Shown: positions 17,989 to 30,584, counted from the stretch's first letter. The stretch is 64,000 nt of DNA from Ornithinibacillus massiliensis (GCF_018310345.1 NZ_JAGXBY010000002.1:124001-188000); one strand, 5' to 3'. Made by a program: numbers and translations. Notes: a model not told the origin generated them from the sequence alone.

Positions 17989-18348
17989 ATAAATTCATAG
18001 TACTAGATGTGGCTCGAATATGCGATATTTCCCTCGTAGTTGAGCCACTTCTTGCGTTAGATTAGTTGTCGTATTTGAAAGTGAAACATTCGAAGGTATC
18101 AAGATATTGCGTCTTTATGTATGATTATGGCAACTCTTTCTTGAAACAATAGACTCCAATTGCTATAATCATCCTAGCAATCATCGAATTGTTGGCAGAT
18201 AGGAAAGAATAATAAGCTTTCCTAACCAGCAAAAGAAAAAACAACATATTCGCAAAAATGCGCGAATGCGAGTTTTTCAAATACTAGGATGTATTAAATA
18301 TGTACTTTACCGAAAATGGGTAAAGGCAAGTAGGAGTGAACATCACGT
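17989..18348 (+). other. spoIIP/yqxA-lepA intergenic region
   Basis: This 360-base gap holds an inverted repeat (18009-18015 with 18042-18048, 26-base loop) that may end the preceding operon, and the lepA promoter at 18141-18169. I see no small gene in it. Confidence 0.5.
18141..18169 (+). promoter_or_regulatory. Sigma-A promoter of lepA
   Basis: TTGAAA (18141-18146) and TATAAT (18164-18169) are separated by 17 bases. The promoter gives a leader of roughly 170 bases before lepA. Confidence 0.8.
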
Positions 18349-20157
18349 ATGGCAAGAAAACAAGAGAATGTACGTAATTTTTCTATCATAGCCCATATTG
18401 ACCATGGTAAGTCGACTTTGGCTGATCGCATTTTAGAAAATACACAAACCGTTACGAAACGTGAAATGAAAGACCAAATTCTTGATGCAATGGATTTGGA
18501 ACGAGAACGTGGCATAACGATTAAATTGAATGCAGTACAATTACAATATAAGAGTAAAAGTGGGGAAGACTTTACATTTCATTTAATTGATACCCCAGGA
18601 CATGTTGATTTTACATATGAAGTATCTAGAAGTTTGGCGGCTTGTGAAGGTGCGATTTTAGTGGTTGATGCAGCACAAGGAATTGAAGCCCAAACTCTTG
18701 CGAATGTTTATCTCGCTTTAGATAATGAATTAGAAATTATTCCGGTTATTAATAAGATTGACCTACCTAGTGCCGACCCAGAACGTGTAAAAAAGGAACT
18801 GGAGGATGTAATCGGAATTGATCCTGATGACGTTATTTTAGCATCTGCTAAAGCGAATATTGGTATCGAAGACATTCTTGAACGAATTACAGAGGCCGTC
18901 CCGCCACCAGCTGGAGATCCAGATGAGCCTTTAAAAGCACTTATATTTGATTCTTTATATGATTCCTATCGTGGTGTTGTTGCGTATGTTTGTGTGAAAG
19001 AAGGATCTGTAAAAGTTGGCGATCGTATTAAAATGATGGCAACTGGTAAAGAATTTGAAGTAAACGAAGTTGGTGTGTTCACACCAAAACAATTACCACT
19101 CAAAGAGCTAAACGTTGGGGATGTTGGCTATATTACCGCGTCCATTAAAAATGTTGGAGATACACGTGTAGGGGATACCATTACACTAGCAGACAAACCT
19201 GCAAAAGAGCCGTTACCAGGATACCGACGCTTAAATCCTATGGTTTATTGTGGACTTTACCCAGTAGATTCCAGTAAATATAACGATTTACGTGAGGCAC
19301 TTGAACGATTAGAATTGAATGACTCGGCTTTGCAATATGAAGCAGAGACATCACAAGCGTTAGGATTTGGCTTCCGTTGTGGATTTTTAGGATTATTACA
19401 CATGGAAATAATTCAAGAACGTATTGAACGTGAATTTAAAATTGATCTTATAACTACTGCTCCGAGTGTAATCTATGAAGTAGAGCAAACAGACGGTGAA
19501 GTTATCACGATTGATAATCCATCTGTTATGCCAGATCCACAGAAGATTCAAGAAATTCGTGAACCATATGTGAAAGCTACCATTATGGTACCGAATGAAT
19601 ACGTAGGACCAGTAATGGAAATTGCTCAAAAGAAGCGTGGTCAGTTTATTGATATGGAATATCTCGATGACATTCGAGTCAATGTGATTTACCATATCCC
19701 ACTTTCTGAAATTGTGTACGATTTCTTTGATCAATTGAAATCCAATACAAAAGGGTATGCATCATTTGATTATGAATTATTAGGTTATCAAGCATCGAAA
19801 CTAGTGAAAATGGATATCCTGCTAAATGGTGAGACAATTGATGCGTTATCGTTTATTGTGCATAAAGATTTTTCATATGATCGCGGGAAGCAAATCGTAG
19901 AGAAATTAAAAGAATTAATTCCTAGACAACAATTCGAGGTTCCGGTACAAGCAGCAATTGGAAATAAAATAGTTGCCAGATCAACCATCAAAGCAATGCG
20001 TAAAAACGTATTGGCGAAATGTTATGGTGGAGATATATCCCGTAAGAGAAAACTTCTAGAGAAGCAAAAAGAAGGAAAAAAACGAATGAAGATGGTTGGT
20101 TCAGTTGAAGTACCACAAGAAGCATTTATGGCCGTATTAAAAATGGATGATGAATAA
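18349..20157 (+). CDS. lepA: Elongation factor 4 (LepA)
   Basis: Ribosome-bound translational GTPase related to EF-G, implicated in back-translocation and in initiation or ribosome assembly. The 602-residue protein has G1 AHIDHGKST (about 16), G3 DTPGHVDF, G4 NKIDLP, domains II and III, an EF-G domain V-like region, and the LepA-specific C-terminal domain ending in a basic stretch with [17 protein letters not shown]. Length is normal. A terminator follows, so hemW may have its own transcript or read-through. Confidence 0.98.
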   Translation: MARKQENVRNFSIIAHIDHGKSTLADRILENTQTVTKREMKDQILDAMDLERERGITIKLNAVQLQYKSKSGEDFTFHLIDTPGHVDFTYEVSRSLAACEGAILVVDAAQGIEAQTLANVYLALDNELEIIPVINKIDLPSADPERVKKELEDVIGIDPDDVILASAKANIGIEDILERITEAVPPPAGDPDEPLKALIFDSLYDSYRGVVAYVCVKEGSVKVGDRIKMMATGKEFEVNEVGVFTPKQLPLKELNVGDVGYITASIKNVGDTRVGDTITLADKPAKEPLPGYRRLNPMVYCGLYPVDSSKYNDLREALERLELNDSALQYEAETSQALGFGFRCGFLGLLHMEIIQERIEREFKIDLITTAPSVIYEVEQTDGEVITIDNPSVMPDPQKIQEIREPYVKATIMVPNEYVGPVMEIAQKKRGQFIDMEYLDDIRVNVIYHIPLSEIVYDFFDQLKSNTKGYASFDYELLGYQASKLVKMDILLNGETIDALSFIVHKDFSYDRGKQIVEKLKELIPRQQFEVPVQAAIGNKIVARSTIKAMRKNVLAKCYGGDISRKRKLLEKQKEGKKRMKMVGSVEVPQEAFMAVLKMDDE

Positions 20158-20169
20158 TAGTGAGAGAAC

Positions 20170-20203
20170 GGAAGAACTTATTAAAGTTTTTCCTTTTCTT
20201 TTT
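20170..20203 (+). terminator. Rho-independent terminator after lepA
   Basis: GGAAGAACTT (20170-20179) pairs with AAGTTTTTCC (20184-20193) around ATTA, followed by a T-rich run. Confidence 0.75.
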
Positions 20204-20275
20204 TAATTATAGAGCCTACAGTTTTTCGGAAGATGTCAATAGAAGAAAAGTATTAGGATGGTTAGGAGACATAAT

Positions 20276-21448
20276 ATGATTCAATCAGTATATATCCATA
20301 TCCCGTTCTGTCAGCACATCTGTCATTATTGCGATTTTACAAAGTTCTTTTATAATGAACAATTGGCAACGGAATATTTAGAAGCACTAGAAAATGAAAT
20401 AAACACACATATTCAAGGTAGTAAGCATTCCGTCAAGACGATTTTTATTGGCGGGGGAACACCTACTGCTTTAACCTATTCCCAATTAAAAAAATTATTA
20501 ATGTTTATGGAAGAAAAATTTGATGTTTGGAATTGTGAAGAATATACCATTGAAGCTAACCCAGGAGACTTTGATGCAGATAAGGCGAAACTCTTAAAGG
20601 AATACGGTATAAATCGTGTGTCACTTGGTGTTCAAGTGTTTGATGATGTGATGTTAGCGGAGCTTGGAAGAGCCCATCGGGTAAAAGATGTATATAAAAC
20701 GGTTGAACTATTAAGCACGGCTGGCTTAACTAATATTAGTTTAGATATGATTTACTCTTTACCGAATCAAACACCTGAGCATTTTGAAAAAACGGTTACC
20801 GAGGCACTTTCCTTTGGTTTACCACATTATTCAGCATATTCCTTGCAAATTGAACCCAAAACGATTTTTTATAACCGTTATAAAAAAGGGCAATTACATC
20901 GACCCGCTCAAGAAGAAGAGGTAGAAATGTATGACATCCTGCAATCAAAAATGCGGCAAGGTGGACTAATACAATATGAAATAAGTAATTTTGCCAAATC
21001 TGGTTTTGAAAGTAAACATAATTTGACCTATTGGAATAATGATTATTACTATGGTTTTGGTGCCGGTGCGAGTGGTTACTTACCAGAAAAACGTACCATG
21101 AATATTCGACCCTTACCTGCATATATCAAACAAGCAAATGAGGATGGGAAACCAATTCTAAAGGTTGAAACAATAGGTTTAAAAGAGCAAATTGAGGAAG
21201 AATGGTTCTTAGGGTTACGAAAACTGCGTGGGGTCCATAAGAAAGTCTTCCAGGACAAGTTTGGCTTTTCATATGAATTACTCTATCAACAACAAATTGA
21301 ACATTTAGTTCAAAAGGGTTGGTTAATTAATGATAAAGAGACTATCCATCTTTCACAGCAAGGATTACTATTTGGAAATGATGTATTTGAGTATTTTTTG
21401 TTGGAAGATGAAGATCTAGAGGCAATAGCATTGACAAAAAAATCGTGA
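20276..21448 (+). CDS. hemW: Heme chaperone HemW (radical SAM)
   Basis: Radical SAM protein of the HemN/HemW family (older names hemN, yqeR). The cluster motif is C12-x3-C16-x2-C19 followed by DF. True oxygen-independent coproporphyrinogen dehydrogenases have a further Cys directly after this motif, so this is the heme chaperone type. The GGGTPTAL motif and the C-terminal HemN domain are present. ATG 20276 is chosen because AGGAG lies seven bases before it; an ATG six codons upstream has no site. It precedes the hrcA operon; the hrcA promoter overlaps its last codons. Confidence 0.93.
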   Translation: MIQSVYIHIPFCQHICHYCDFTKFFYNEQLATEYLEALENEINTHIQGSKHSVKTIFIGGGTPTALTYSQLKKLLMFMEEKFDVWNCEEYTIEANPGDFDADKAKLLKEYGINRVSLGVQVFDDVMLAELGRAHRVKDVYKTVELLSTAGLTNISLDMIYSLPNQTPEHFEKTVTEALSFGLPHYSAYSLQIEPKTIFYNRYKKGQLHRPAQEEEVEMYDILQSKMRQGGLIQYEISNFAKSGFESKHNLTYWNNDYYYGFGAGASGYLPEKRTMNIRPLPAYIKQANEDGKPILKVETIGLKEQIEEEWFLGLRKLRGVHKKVFQDKFGFSYELLYQQQIEHLVQKGWLINDKETIHLSQQGLLFGNDVFEYFLLEDEDLEAIALTKKS

Positions 21449-21457
21449 TTTGATAAT
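21431..21457 (+). promoter_or_regulatory. Sigma-A promoter of the hrcA-grpE-dnaK operon
   Basis: A perfect TTGACA (21431-21436) lies inside the hemW 3' end. GATAAT (21452-21457) follows after 15 bases, a short spacer, directly upstream of the CIRCE operator. Confidence 0.75.
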
Positions 21458-21469
21458 TTATTAGTAGTA

Positions 21470-21496
21470 TTAGCACTCGAGATAAGAGAGTGCTAA
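21470..21496 (+). promoter_or_regulatory. CIRCE operator (HrcA binding site)
   Basis: The perfect inverted repeat TTAGCACTC-N9-GAGTGCTAA is the canonical CIRCE element. HrcA, encoded by the next gene, binds it to repress the heat-shock operon. It lies between the promoter and the hrcA ATG, 15 bases before the start codon. Confidence 0.99.
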
Positions 21497-21511
21497 CAGG
21501 GGTGATCATTA

Positions 21512-22543
21512 ATGTTAACGGATAGGCAATTAATGATTTTGCAAGTTATAATTGATGATTTTATTGAATCAGCCCACCCAGTTGGTTCACGTGCGATTTC
21601 AAAAAAAGATGAAATATCCTTCAGTGCTGCAACTATCCGTAATGTGATGGCGGATTTGGAAGAAATGGGTTTTATTGAGAAAACACATTCTTCTTCAGGT
21701 CGTGTGCCATCAGAAAAAGGATATCGTTACTATGTAGACCATGTCATTGCACCGTCTATTGATAAAAGTAATTTAAATATAATGAAGGATCTAATTCGGG
21801 ATGAATTTATTGACTTTGAAAAGCTCGTACAAAAATCGGCTGAGGTATTGTCTGATTTAACAAATTATACGTCCATCATTTTAGGTCCAGAAATATTCGA
21901 AACAAAAGTAAAACAGTTGCAAATTGTCCCACTGTCAGATCATACGGCAGTTGCAATATTGGTTACTGACTCTGGTCACGTTGAACATCGTTCCTTCACG
22001 ATTCCTGGAGAAATTAGCCCGTCTGACTTGGAGAAAATCGTCAATATCTTAAATGAACGATTAAAGGGCGTTTCGCTGGCACGATTACCAGACGTTATAA
22101 CAACGGAAGTAGTATCATTAATGAGAATATACGTTCGTGATTTTGAAAAGTCCTTTCAATATTTATCGTCTGCTTTCTTCCATGATCAACCGGTAAAGCT
22201 CTATATAGGTGGAAAAACAAATTTATTAACACAACCAGAATTTAATGATATTAATAAAGTTCGATCATTCTATCAAATGATGGAGAACGAGAATCAGGTT
22301 GTAAATTTATTAAAGACACCACAACATGGAATAAAGGTGACCATTGGAAATGAAAATAAAGTTGACGTAATAAAGGATTTCAGCTTAATTACTGCTTCCT
22401 ATCAATTAGGGAGTGAACAAATGGGAACTATTGCGCTAATTGGACCTACTCGGATGGAATATCGAAAAGTAATTACATTATTAAATGCGCTATCAAATGA
22501 AATGACAGATGCTTTATACTTATGGTATAAAAACAACGGGTAA
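21512..22543 (+). CDS. hrcA: Heat-inducible transcription repressor HrcA
   Basis: Represses the class I heat-shock genes by binding CIRCE; its activity depends on GroE. The 343 residues have an N-terminal winged helix-turn-helix (about 1-75, including VGSRAISKK and [14 protein letters not shown]), a short basic segment [17 protein letters not shown], and the GAF-like HrcA domain. GGGGTGA precedes the ATG. It is the first gene of hrcA-grpE-dnaK and autoregulated through the CIRCE in its leader. Confidence 0.98.
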   Translation: MLTDRQLMILQVIIDDFIESAHPVGSRAISKKDEISFSAATIRNVMADLEEMGFIEKTHSSSGRVPSEKGYRYYVDHVIAPSIDKSNLNIMKDLIRDEFIDFEKLVQKSAEVLSDLTNYTSIILGPEIFETKVKQLQIVPLSDHTAVAILVTDSGHVEHRSFTIPGEISPSDLEKIVNILNERLKGVSLARLPDVITTEVVSLMRIYVRDFEKSFQYLSSAFFHDQPVKLYIGGKTNLLTQPEFNDINKVRSFYQMMENENQVVNLLKTPQHGIKVTIGNENKVDVIKDFSLITASYQLGSEQMGTIALIGPTRMEYRKVITLLNALSNEMTDALYLWYKNNG

Positions 22544-22593
22544 AGACATGGGAAGAATATGTCTTTCTGAGTTGTATTTTGGAGGTGCGAATC

Positions 22594-23178
22594 ATGGAAG
22601 AAAAAGATGTTACAGGGGTCGAGGATGAGAAGAAACTTGACGAACAAGTTGAAAAGGAAGATCAAACTGCCGACTCAGAAGTAACTATTGAAGAAGAAGG
22701 TATTGAACCTGATTCAGAAGCAACGGAGCTAGAAGCAGAGTTGGCTAAAGTTCAACAAGAAAAAGAAGAGTTATATCAACGATTATTACGAACACAAGCG
22801 GAATTTGATAACTACAAAAAACGTTCCATTAAAGAGCGGGAAGCGGAGCGCAAGTATAAAGCACAGGATCTTGTTACAGAGCTTTTACCTGCAATCGATA
22901 ATTTCGAGCGCGCCTTACAAGTGGAAACTACAGATGCTAATAAGAACTTGTTAGATGGGATTTCGATGGTATATAGACAGCTTGTGGATGCATTAAAATC
23001 ACAAGGTGTTGAACCTATCGAAGCTATTGGGAAAGAATTTGATCCCAATATTCATCAAGCCGTTATGCAGGTTGAGGAAGAAGGCTTTGAACCGAATACG
23101 GTAGTAGAAGAACTACAAAAGGGATACATGATGAAAGATCGTGTTATCCGTCCTGCTATGGTAAAAGTAAACCAATAA
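22594..23178 (+). CDS. grpE: Nucleotide exchange factor GrpE
   Basis: Releases ADP from DnaK in the Hsp70 cycle. The 194-residue protein has an acidic disordered N-terminus, a long coiled coil (about 45-100, with [16 protein letters not shown]) and a C-terminal beta domain ([18 protein letters not shown]). ATG 22594 follows GGAGGTG by six bases; a TTG five codons upstream would include the ribosome binding site and is rejected. It lies between hrcA and dnaK under CIRCE control. Confidence 0.97.
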   Translation: MEEKDVTGVEDEKKLDEQVEKEDQTADSEVTIEEEGIEPDSEATELEAELAKVQQEKEELYQRLLRTQAEFDNYKKRSIKEREAERKYKAQDLVTELLPAIDNFERALQVETTDANKNLLDGISMVYRQLVDALKSQGVEPIEAIGKEFDPNIHQAVMQVEEEGFEPNTVVEELQKGYMMKDRVIRPAMVKVNQ

Positions 23179-23212
23179 TTTAAAGAAGGCTATCTTGTCA
23201 AGGAGGAAATAA

Positions 23213-25045
<1,833 letters not shown>

Positions 25046-25060
25046 GTAAATACTTGAACA

Positions 25061-25100
25061 AAAAAGTCAAAGTCAGGACCTTCTTGACTTTGACTTTTTT
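25061..25100 (+). terminator. Strong terminator between dnaK and dnaJ
   Basis: A 15-bp stem (25061-25075 with 25085-25099) closes a nine-base loop and ends in a T-run. It lies 15 bases after the dnaK stop. The remaining gap up to dnaJ (318 bases in all) holds the candidate dnaJ promoter and nothing else I recognise. Confidence 0.92.
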
Positions 25101-25295
25101 AAGTTAAGTTGGTTCACCCCATTAGTTGGCAAGGTGCTTCGTATGTCACACACAAATTTCAAACGGATATGAGGCCACTTGTAGAGTACGAGCAGAATAT
25201 AGGAAGCTATCATTATTTGTAAGTATCCAGTGTGTTATTCGATCTGAGGATATGGATTTTTAACTAAATCTACTAAAGCACAAGCAATGAACCAT

Positions 25296-25325
25296 TTGCC
25301 ATCATAATGTTGTTAATGTTATGAT
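25296..25325 (+). promoter_or_regulatory. Candidate promoter of dnaJ
   Basis: TTGCCA (25296-25301) and TATGAT (25320-25325) are 18 bases apart, about 40 bases before the dnaJ start and downstream of the dnaK terminator. No CIRCE repeat is present here. Confidence 0.5.
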
Positions 25326-25363
25326 TTACTCTATGTGAAAGTGATTCGGGAGAGTGATACAGA

Positions 25364-26491
25364 GTGTCAAAACGAGATTATTATGAAGTCTTAGGTATAG
25401 ATAAGAGCGCATCTAAAGAAGAAATCAAAAAGGCATACCGCAAATTAGCTCGTAAATACCATCCAGACGTAAACAAAGAGCCAGATGCTGCTGATAAATT
25501 TAAAGAAGTGAAGGAAGCATACGAGACATTATCCAATGATCAAAAACGTGCACAATATGATCAATTCGGCCATGCCGGAATGAATGGAGGCCAAGGCTTT
25601 GGTGGCTTCGGAGGTTCACAGGATTTTGGTGGATTTGGCGATATATTTGACATGTTCTTTGGTGGAGGGGGACGTAGGAGAGATCCGAACGCTCCACAAC
25701 AAGGTGCAGACTTACAATATACAATGATATTAGATTTCGAGGAAGCTATCTTCGGTAAGGAAGCAGATATTACGATACCTAAAGATGAACAATGTGCTAC
25801 ATGTCATGGATCTGGAGCAAAGCCCGGTACTAAGCCAGAAACATGTTCTCACTGTCATGGTTCTGGTCAATTGAATACCGAACAAAATACACCATTTGGT
25901 CGTGTAGTAAACCGCCGAGTTTGTCATTATTGTGATGGATCTGGAAAGGTTATTAAAGAAAAATGTACAACATGTACTGGAAAAGGTACTGTTAAAAAGA
26001 ACAAAAAAATTCATATCACCATTCCTGCTGGTATTGATGATGGACAACAAATTCGTGTGGCAGGAAAAGGGGAACCTGGTAAGAATGGTGGTCCTAGTGG
26101 TGATTTATACGTTGTCATTCAAGTACGTAACCATGAATTCTTTACTCGAGAAGGAGATCATATTTACTGTGAGCTACCATTAAACTTTGCACAAGCTGCT
26201 CTTGGTGATGAAGTAGAGGTTCCAACTGTACATGGTAAGGTGAAGCTAAAAATCCCTGCTGGCACTCAGACTGGTAAGGTATTTCGTCTGAAAGGTAAGG
26301 GAGCACCTAATGTAAGAGGTTATGGACAAGGAGATCAACACATTAAAGTTCGCGTTGTAACACCTTCTAAATTAACGGATCGTCAGAAGGAATTATTACG
26401 AGAATTTAACGAGATTTCTGGTAATGGTAAAGCAGAGGAACAAGAGGATTCACTTTTCCAGAAATTCAAAAGAGCATTTAAAGGGGAATAG
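25364..26491 (+). CDS. dnaJ: Chaperone protein DnaJ (Hsp40)
   Basis: Co-chaperone that delivers substrates to DnaK and stimulates its ATPase. The 375-residue type I protein has a J domain with H33-P34-D35, a Gly/Phe-rich segment (about 72-100), a zinc domain with four CxxCxGxG-type repeats ([32 protein letters not shown]) and the C-terminal substrate-binding domains. The start is GTG 25364. It probably heads a second transcription unit with prmA, rsmE and mtaB. Confidence 0.97.
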   Translation: MSKRDYYEVLGIDKSASKEEIKKAYRKLARKYHPDVNKEPDAADKFKEVKEAYETLSNDQKRAQYDQFGHAGMNGGQGFGGFGGSQDFGGFGDIFDMFFGGGGRRRDPNAPQQGADLQYTMILDFEEAIFGKEADITIPKDEQCATCHGSGAKPGTKPETCSHCHGSGQLNTEQNTPFGRVVNRRVCHYCDGSGKVIKEKCTTCTGKGTVKKNKKIHITIPAGIDDGQQIRVAGKGEPGKNGGPSGDLYVVIQVRNHEFFTREGDHIYCELPLNFAQAALGDEVEVPTVHGKVKLKIPAGTQTGKVFRLKGKGAPNVRGYGQGDQHIKVRVVTPSKLTDRQKELLREFNEISGNGKAEEQEDSLFQKFKRAFKGE

Positions 26492-26573
26492 GTTTAACCT
26501 AATTCCCTAATACATAATTATGATAGGAACCAGAACACTAGACTATAATGAAAAAGAAAAGAGTGAGATTTGC

Positions 26574-27512
26574 TTGAAATGGTCAGAGATTTGTATCCAT
26601 ACCACAAATGAAGCTATCGAACCGATTTCCAATATCCTGCATGATTTGGGAGCAAGTGGTGTTGTTATTGAAGACCCGCTAGACTTAATCATTGAGAAGG
26701 ACACGATGTATGGTGAGATTTTTGAGCTTGATGCCAATGATTATCCAGAAGAGGGTGTATATATAAAGGCTTACTTACCTACTAATAGCTCCTTGGGTGA
26801 GACAGTTGATGCAATCAAGTTAGCAGTAAACAATTTGAGAACCTTTGATATTGATCTTGGTGAAAATCAGATTACATTGAGTGAAGTAGATGAAGAGGAT
26901 TGGTCAACGGCATGGAAGAAATATTATAAACCGGTACAAATTTCCGATAAAATTACCATTACGCCAACTTGGGAAGAATATACACCAAAGTCTAAAGAAG
27001 AGATTGTTATTGAATTAGATCCTGGGATGGCCTTTGGTACGGGGACACATCCAACCACGATTTTAAGTATTCGTTCATTAGAGAAATATTTACAAGGCAA
27101 TGAAACGGTAATCGATGTTGGATGTGGTTCAGGTGTACTTAGTATTGCATCAGCACTCCTAGGTGCTAAGGAAATTTATGCGTATGATTTAGACGAAATT
27201 GCTGTGACTAGTACGACAATGAATGCAAAAGTCAATCAAGTTGATCAATTAATCCATACAAAACAAAATAATTTGTTGCAGGATGTTCATATGAATGTGG
27301 ATGTCATTGTTTCTAACATATTAGCAGAAATCATTGTTCGATTTATTAAGGAAGCATGGGATAACCTTATTCAGGGTGGTTATTTTATCACTTCTGGCAT
27401 CATTCAAGCGAAAAAGGAAATGGTCTTAGAGCAGTTAGAGGACCAGGGTTTTGAAATAATCGAAGTTAATGAACTGGAAGACTGGGTTTCTGTAGTAGCG
27501 AAGAAAAAGTAG
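26574..27512 (+). CDS. prmA: Ribosomal protein L11 methyltransferase
   Basis: SAM-dependent trimethylation of ribosomal protein L11. The 312-residue protein has the N-terminal substrate-binding domain and a class I fold with the motif VIDVGCGSGVLSIASALLGA, preceded by GMAFGTGTHPTT. TTG 26574 is chosen because GAGTGAG lies seven bases before it and the resulting N-terminus, MKWSEICIHTTNEA, matches B. subtilis PrmA (311 residues). An ATG 18 codons upstream would add an unrelated extension. A weak inverted repeat lies between dnaJ and this gene. Confidence 0.93.
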   Translation: MKWSEICIHTTNEAIEPISNILHDLGASGVVIEDPLDLIIEKDTMYGEIFELDANDYPEEGVYIKAYLPTNSSLGETVDAIKLAVNNLRTFDIDLGENQITLSEVDEEDWSTAWKKYYKPVQISDKITITPTWEEYTPKSKEEIVIELDPGMAFGTGTHPTTILSIRSLEKYLQGNETVIDVGCGSGVLSIASALLGAKEIYAYDLDEIAVTSTTMNAKVNQVDQLIHTKQNNLLQDVHMNVDVIVSNILAEIIVRFIKEAWDNLIQGGYFITSGIIQAKKEMVLEQLEDQGFEIIEVNELEDWVSVVAKKK

Positions 27513-27521
27513 GTGCTTTTT

Positions 27522-28277
27522 ATGCAAAGGTACTTTGTTCCAACAGAGAATTGGAGAAATGATACTGTAGTAATTGAAGGTGATGATGCTCACCATATGT
27601 TAAGAGTAATGCGTATGCAGGTAGATGACAGGATAATTTGTAATCCACCAGCTTCAAAGGGAGCTATTTGTAAAATTGTACAAATGGATACGGATTCCGT
27701 AACTGCAAAAGTTGTAGAGTGGCTAGATAGAGATAGCGAGCTACCTGTTTATGTAACGATTGCGCAAGGCTTACCGAAGGGCGATAAAATGGATTTGGTA
27801 CTGCAAAAGGGAACCGAACTAGGTGCGAGTGCTTTTATCCCTTTTCAGGCTGATAGATCTGTTGTAAAATGGGATGCTAAGAAGGAAGAAAAGAAATTAA
27901 CACGTTATCGTAAAATTATTAAAGAAGCAAGTGAGCAATCCCATCGCAATCATTTACCAGAAATTAAGCCAGCAATGAAGTTAAAGCAGTTTATTGAGGA
28001 GAGTAATACCTATCATGTACGACTTTTCGCATATGAAGAAGAGGCAAAAACTGCTTCTTTCCAATCATTTGCAAGTGTTGTGAGCAAGCTAAACAAGGGA
28101 GAAAGAGTTATGATATGTATTGGGCCAGAGGGTGGCTTTTCAACTGATGAAGTTGATACATTGAAAGAACATAACTTTATCCCTGTTCGATTAGGTCCTA
28201 GAATTTTAAGGACAGAGACAGCTGCTTTATACGCACTGGCTAGTATTTCGTACCATTTGGAAGAATTGGAGGACTAG
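27522..28277 (+). CDS. rsmE: 16S rRNA m3U1498 methyltransferase RsmE
   Basis: A SPOUT-superfamily enzyme that methylates U1498 of 16S rRNA (YqeU in B. subtilis). The 251-residue protein has an N-terminal PUA-like domain (MQRYFVPTENW onward) and the trefoil-knot motifs ICIGPEGGFSTDE and LGPRILRTETAALYAL. ATG 27522 is preceded by AGGTG; a GTG three codons upstream lies inside that site. It follows prmA by nine bases and precedes mtaB by two. Confidence 0.95.
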   Translation: MQRYFVPTENWRNDTVVIEGDDAHHMLRVMRMQVDDRIICNPPASKGAICKIVQMDTDSVTAKVVEWLDRDSELPVYVTIAQGLPKGDKMDLVLQKGTELGASAFIPFQADRSVVKWDAKKEEKKLTRYRKIIKEASEQSHRNHLPEIKPAMKLKQFIEESNTYHVRLFAYEEEAKTASFQSFASVVSKLNKGERVMICIGPEGGFSTDEVDTLKEHNFIPVRLGPRILRTETAALYALASISYHLEELED

Positions 28278-28279
28278 TA

Positions 28280-29635
28280 ATGCCAACAGTTGCATTTCAT
28301 ACATTAGGGTGTAAGGTAAATCATTATGAAACAGAAGGAATATGGCGGATGTTTAAGGAGCAAGGTTATGAACGTGTAGATTTTGACCATGATTCCGATG
28401 TATATGTTATTAATACGTGTACCGTAACGAACTCAGGAGACAAAAAAAGTAGACAAATTATTAGAAGAGCTGTTCGTAAAAATCCAGATGGTATTGTATG
28501 TGTTACAGGGTGCTATGCACAAACGTCACCTGGTGAAATATTAGAAATACCTGGCGTGGATGTTGTAGTCGGTACGCAAGATCGTAAAAATATGATTCAA
28601 TACATTGAAGATCATAAGAAAACGAAAGAGCCAATTAATGGTGTGTCAAACATCATGAAAAATCGTGTATTTGAGGAAATGGACGTACCAGAATTCTCTG
28701 ATAGAACACGTGCTTCATTGAAAATTCAAGAAGGTTGTAATAATTTCTGTACATTCTGTATTATTCCTTGGTCTAGAGGGTTATTACGTTCTAGAGATCC
28801 TGAAAGTGTATTAGATCAAGCTCAAAAATTAGTAGATGCTGGCTATAAAGAGATTGTATTGACAGGAATCCACACTGCTGGCTATGGGGAAGATTTAAAT
28901 GACTATAACTTTGCAATGCTTTTACGTGATTTAGAGTCTAAAGTTGAAGGGTTGCAACGGATACGTATATCTTCTATTGAAGCAAGTCAGATTACCGATG
29001 AAGTCATTGATGTATTAGATCAATCTGAGAAGATAGTCCGTCATTTACATATCCCATTACAATCTGGTTCTGACTCTGTATTAAAACGTATGAGAAGAAA
29101 GTATTCAACAGATTATTACTATCAAAAAGTAAAGAAAATTCGTCGTGCTTTACCAGATCTTGCGATTACTTCTGATGTCATTGTTGGATTCCCTGGAGAA
29201 ACAGAAGAAGAGTTTATGGAAACATATGATTTTATCAAAAAAGTTGGTTATTCCGAACTACATGTATTCCCGTTTTCTCGCAGAACAGGGACGCCTGCTG
29301 CTAGAATGGAAGATCAAGTTGAAGAAGATGTGAAAAATGAGCGAGTTCAACGGATGATAGATCTATCAGAGGAACTTGCAAAAGAATATGCATCCCGATA
29401 TGAAAATGAAGTACTTGAAGTAATTCCAGAAGAACGTGCACTAGAAGAGGATAATCCGAATATGTTAGTCGGCTATACGGATAACTACCTCAAAGTGAAG
29501 TTTGAAGGTACACCTGATATGATCGGAAAGATTGTCCGTGTAAAAATAACAAAATCAGGTTATCCATATAACGAAGGTACTTTTGTAAGAATTATGGAAA
29601 ATGCCACTCATAGTAAACTAAAAATGAATGCCTAG
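28280..29635 (+). CDS. mtaB: tRNA t6A37 methylthiotransferase MtaB
   Basis: Converts t6A to ms2t6A at position 37 of ANN-decoding tRNAs (YqeV). The 451 residues have an N-terminal UPF0004 domain with cluster ligands C11, C47 and C78, a radical SAM domain with C153-x3-C157-x2-C160 (EGCNNFCTFCIIPWSRG), and a C-terminal TRAM domain. Both iron-sulfur sites are complete. It starts two bases after rsmE, with TTGGAGG in the rsmE end. A terminator overlaps its stop codon. Confidence 0.96.
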   Translation: MPTVAFHTLGCKVNHYETEGIWRMFKEQGYERVDFDHDSDVYVINTCTVTNSGDKKSRQIIRRAVRKNPDGIVCVTGCYAQTSPGEILEIPGVDVVVGTQDRKNMIQYIEDHKKTKEPINGVSNIMKNRVFEEMDVPEFSDRTRASLKIQEGCNNFCTFCIIPWSRGLLRSRDPESVLDQAQKLVDAGYKEIVLTGIHTAGYGEDLNDYNFAMLLRDLESKVEGLQRIRISSIEASQITDEVIDVLDQSEKIVRHLHIPLQSGSDSVLKRMRRKYSTDYYYQKVKKIRRALPDLAITSDVIVGFPGETEEEFMETYDFIKKVGYSELHVFPFSRRTGTPAARMEDQVEEDVKNERVQRMIDLSEELAKEYASRYENEVLEVIPEERALEEDNPNMLVGYTDNYLKVKFEGTPDMIGKIVRVKITKSGYPYNEGTFVRIMENATHSKLKMNA

Positions 29636-29657
29636 TCGTAAGACTGGGCATTTTATT
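29626..29657 (+). terminator. Terminator after mtaB
   Basis: A stem made by ATGCCTAGTC (29628-29637) and GACTGGGCAT (29642-29651) around GTAA, followed by TTTATTT. It overlaps the mtaB stop codon. Confidence 0.75.
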
Positions 29658-29744
29658 TAGAATAACCGATAATAAATAGCTTTTTATTTTAGAAAATGCT
29701 ATGATACCTAAGAGGTACGTACAACTGATAAAGGGGAGTTAACC

Positions 29745-30416
29745 ATGATACAAAATTTAGAAAAATATATTGATCATACGCTTTTAAAGCCAGATACAAC
29801 AAAAGATAGTATTCTAAAGATTGTAGAAGAAGCGAAAGAATACAAATTTGCATCCGTTTGTGTTAATCCACATTGGGTATCCTTATGTTATGAGTATTTA
29901 AAAGATACGGAAGTAAAAGTATGTACAGTAATCGGTTTTCCATTAGGAGCAACGTCTACCAAAGCAAAAGTATTTGAAACAAAACAAGCAATTTCCGATG
30001 GTGCTACAGAAGTAGATATGGTCATTAACATTGGAGAATTGAAAGCAGGTAATGATGAATTTGTTAAGCAAGATATTCAAGCTGTAGTTGAGGCTGCTAA
30101 AGGACAAGCATTAACTAAAGTAATCATCGAAACATCGCTACTATCAGACGATGAAAAAGTACGTGCTTGTAAACTCGCTAAAGAAGCTGGAGCCGACTTT
30201 GTAAAAACTTCAACAGGATTCTCTGGAGGAGGCGCAACCGTTGAAGATATTACATTAATGCGTAAAACAGTAGGACCGGATGTGGGAGTAAAAGCATCTG
30301 GTGGAGTTCGTGACCTAGCTGGAGCAGAAGCCATGATTAGTGCGGGTGCAACAAGAATTGGTGCTAGTGCAGGAGTAGACATTATCAATGGTAATCAAGG
30401 GTCTTCTGATTATTAA
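29745..30416 (+). CDS. deoC: Deoxyribose-phosphate aldolase
   Basis: Cleaves 2-deoxyribose 5-phosphate to glyceraldehyde 3-phosphate and acetaldehyde in deoxynucleoside salvage. The 223-residue TIM-barrel protein has the Schiff-base lysine K154 in VKTSTGF, the proton-relay K182 in VKASGGVRD and D91 in [16 protein letters not shown] precedes the ATG. It stands alone between the mtaB terminator and rpsU; B. subtilis carries deoC elsewhere, but the placement here is found in some other Bacillaceae as far as I recall. Confidence 0.96.
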   Translation: MIQNLEKYIDHTLLKPDTTKDSILKIVEEAKEYKFASVCVNPHWVSLCYEYLKDTEVKVCTVIGFPLGATSTKAKVFETKQAISDGATEVDMVINIGELKAGNDEFVKQDIQAVVEAAKGQALTKVIIETSLLSDDEKVRACKLAKEAGADFVKTSTGFSGGGATVEDITLMRKTVGPDVGVKASGGVRDLAGAEAMISAGATRIGASAGVDIINGNQGSSDY

Positions 30417-30486
30417 TGATATTGCCTAAATAATAGTAGTCTCAAACTGTAAGAGAAAGAAAAAAACACGAACAAGAAATAATCAG

Positions 30487-30515
30487 TTGACCGATGTTTC
30501 GTGTTATATTATAAT
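30487..30515 (+). promoter_or_regulatory. Sigma-A promoter of rpsU-yqeY
   Basis: TTGACC (30487-30492) and TATAAT (30510-30515) with a 17-base spacer, about 70 bases before the rpsU start. Confidence 0.88.
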
Positions 30516-30584
30516 TACAAAAGGCGTGTGATATGTCATTCGTCTTTATAATCTGTTTTATGCTTCGGAGGGAGGGAAATTAGC

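Noticed and set aside
26461..26520. Hairpin GGGAATAGGTT/AACCTAATTCCC after dnaJ as terminator
   Set aside because: No T-run follows and prmA is closely linked, so it is at most an RNA-processing or stability element.
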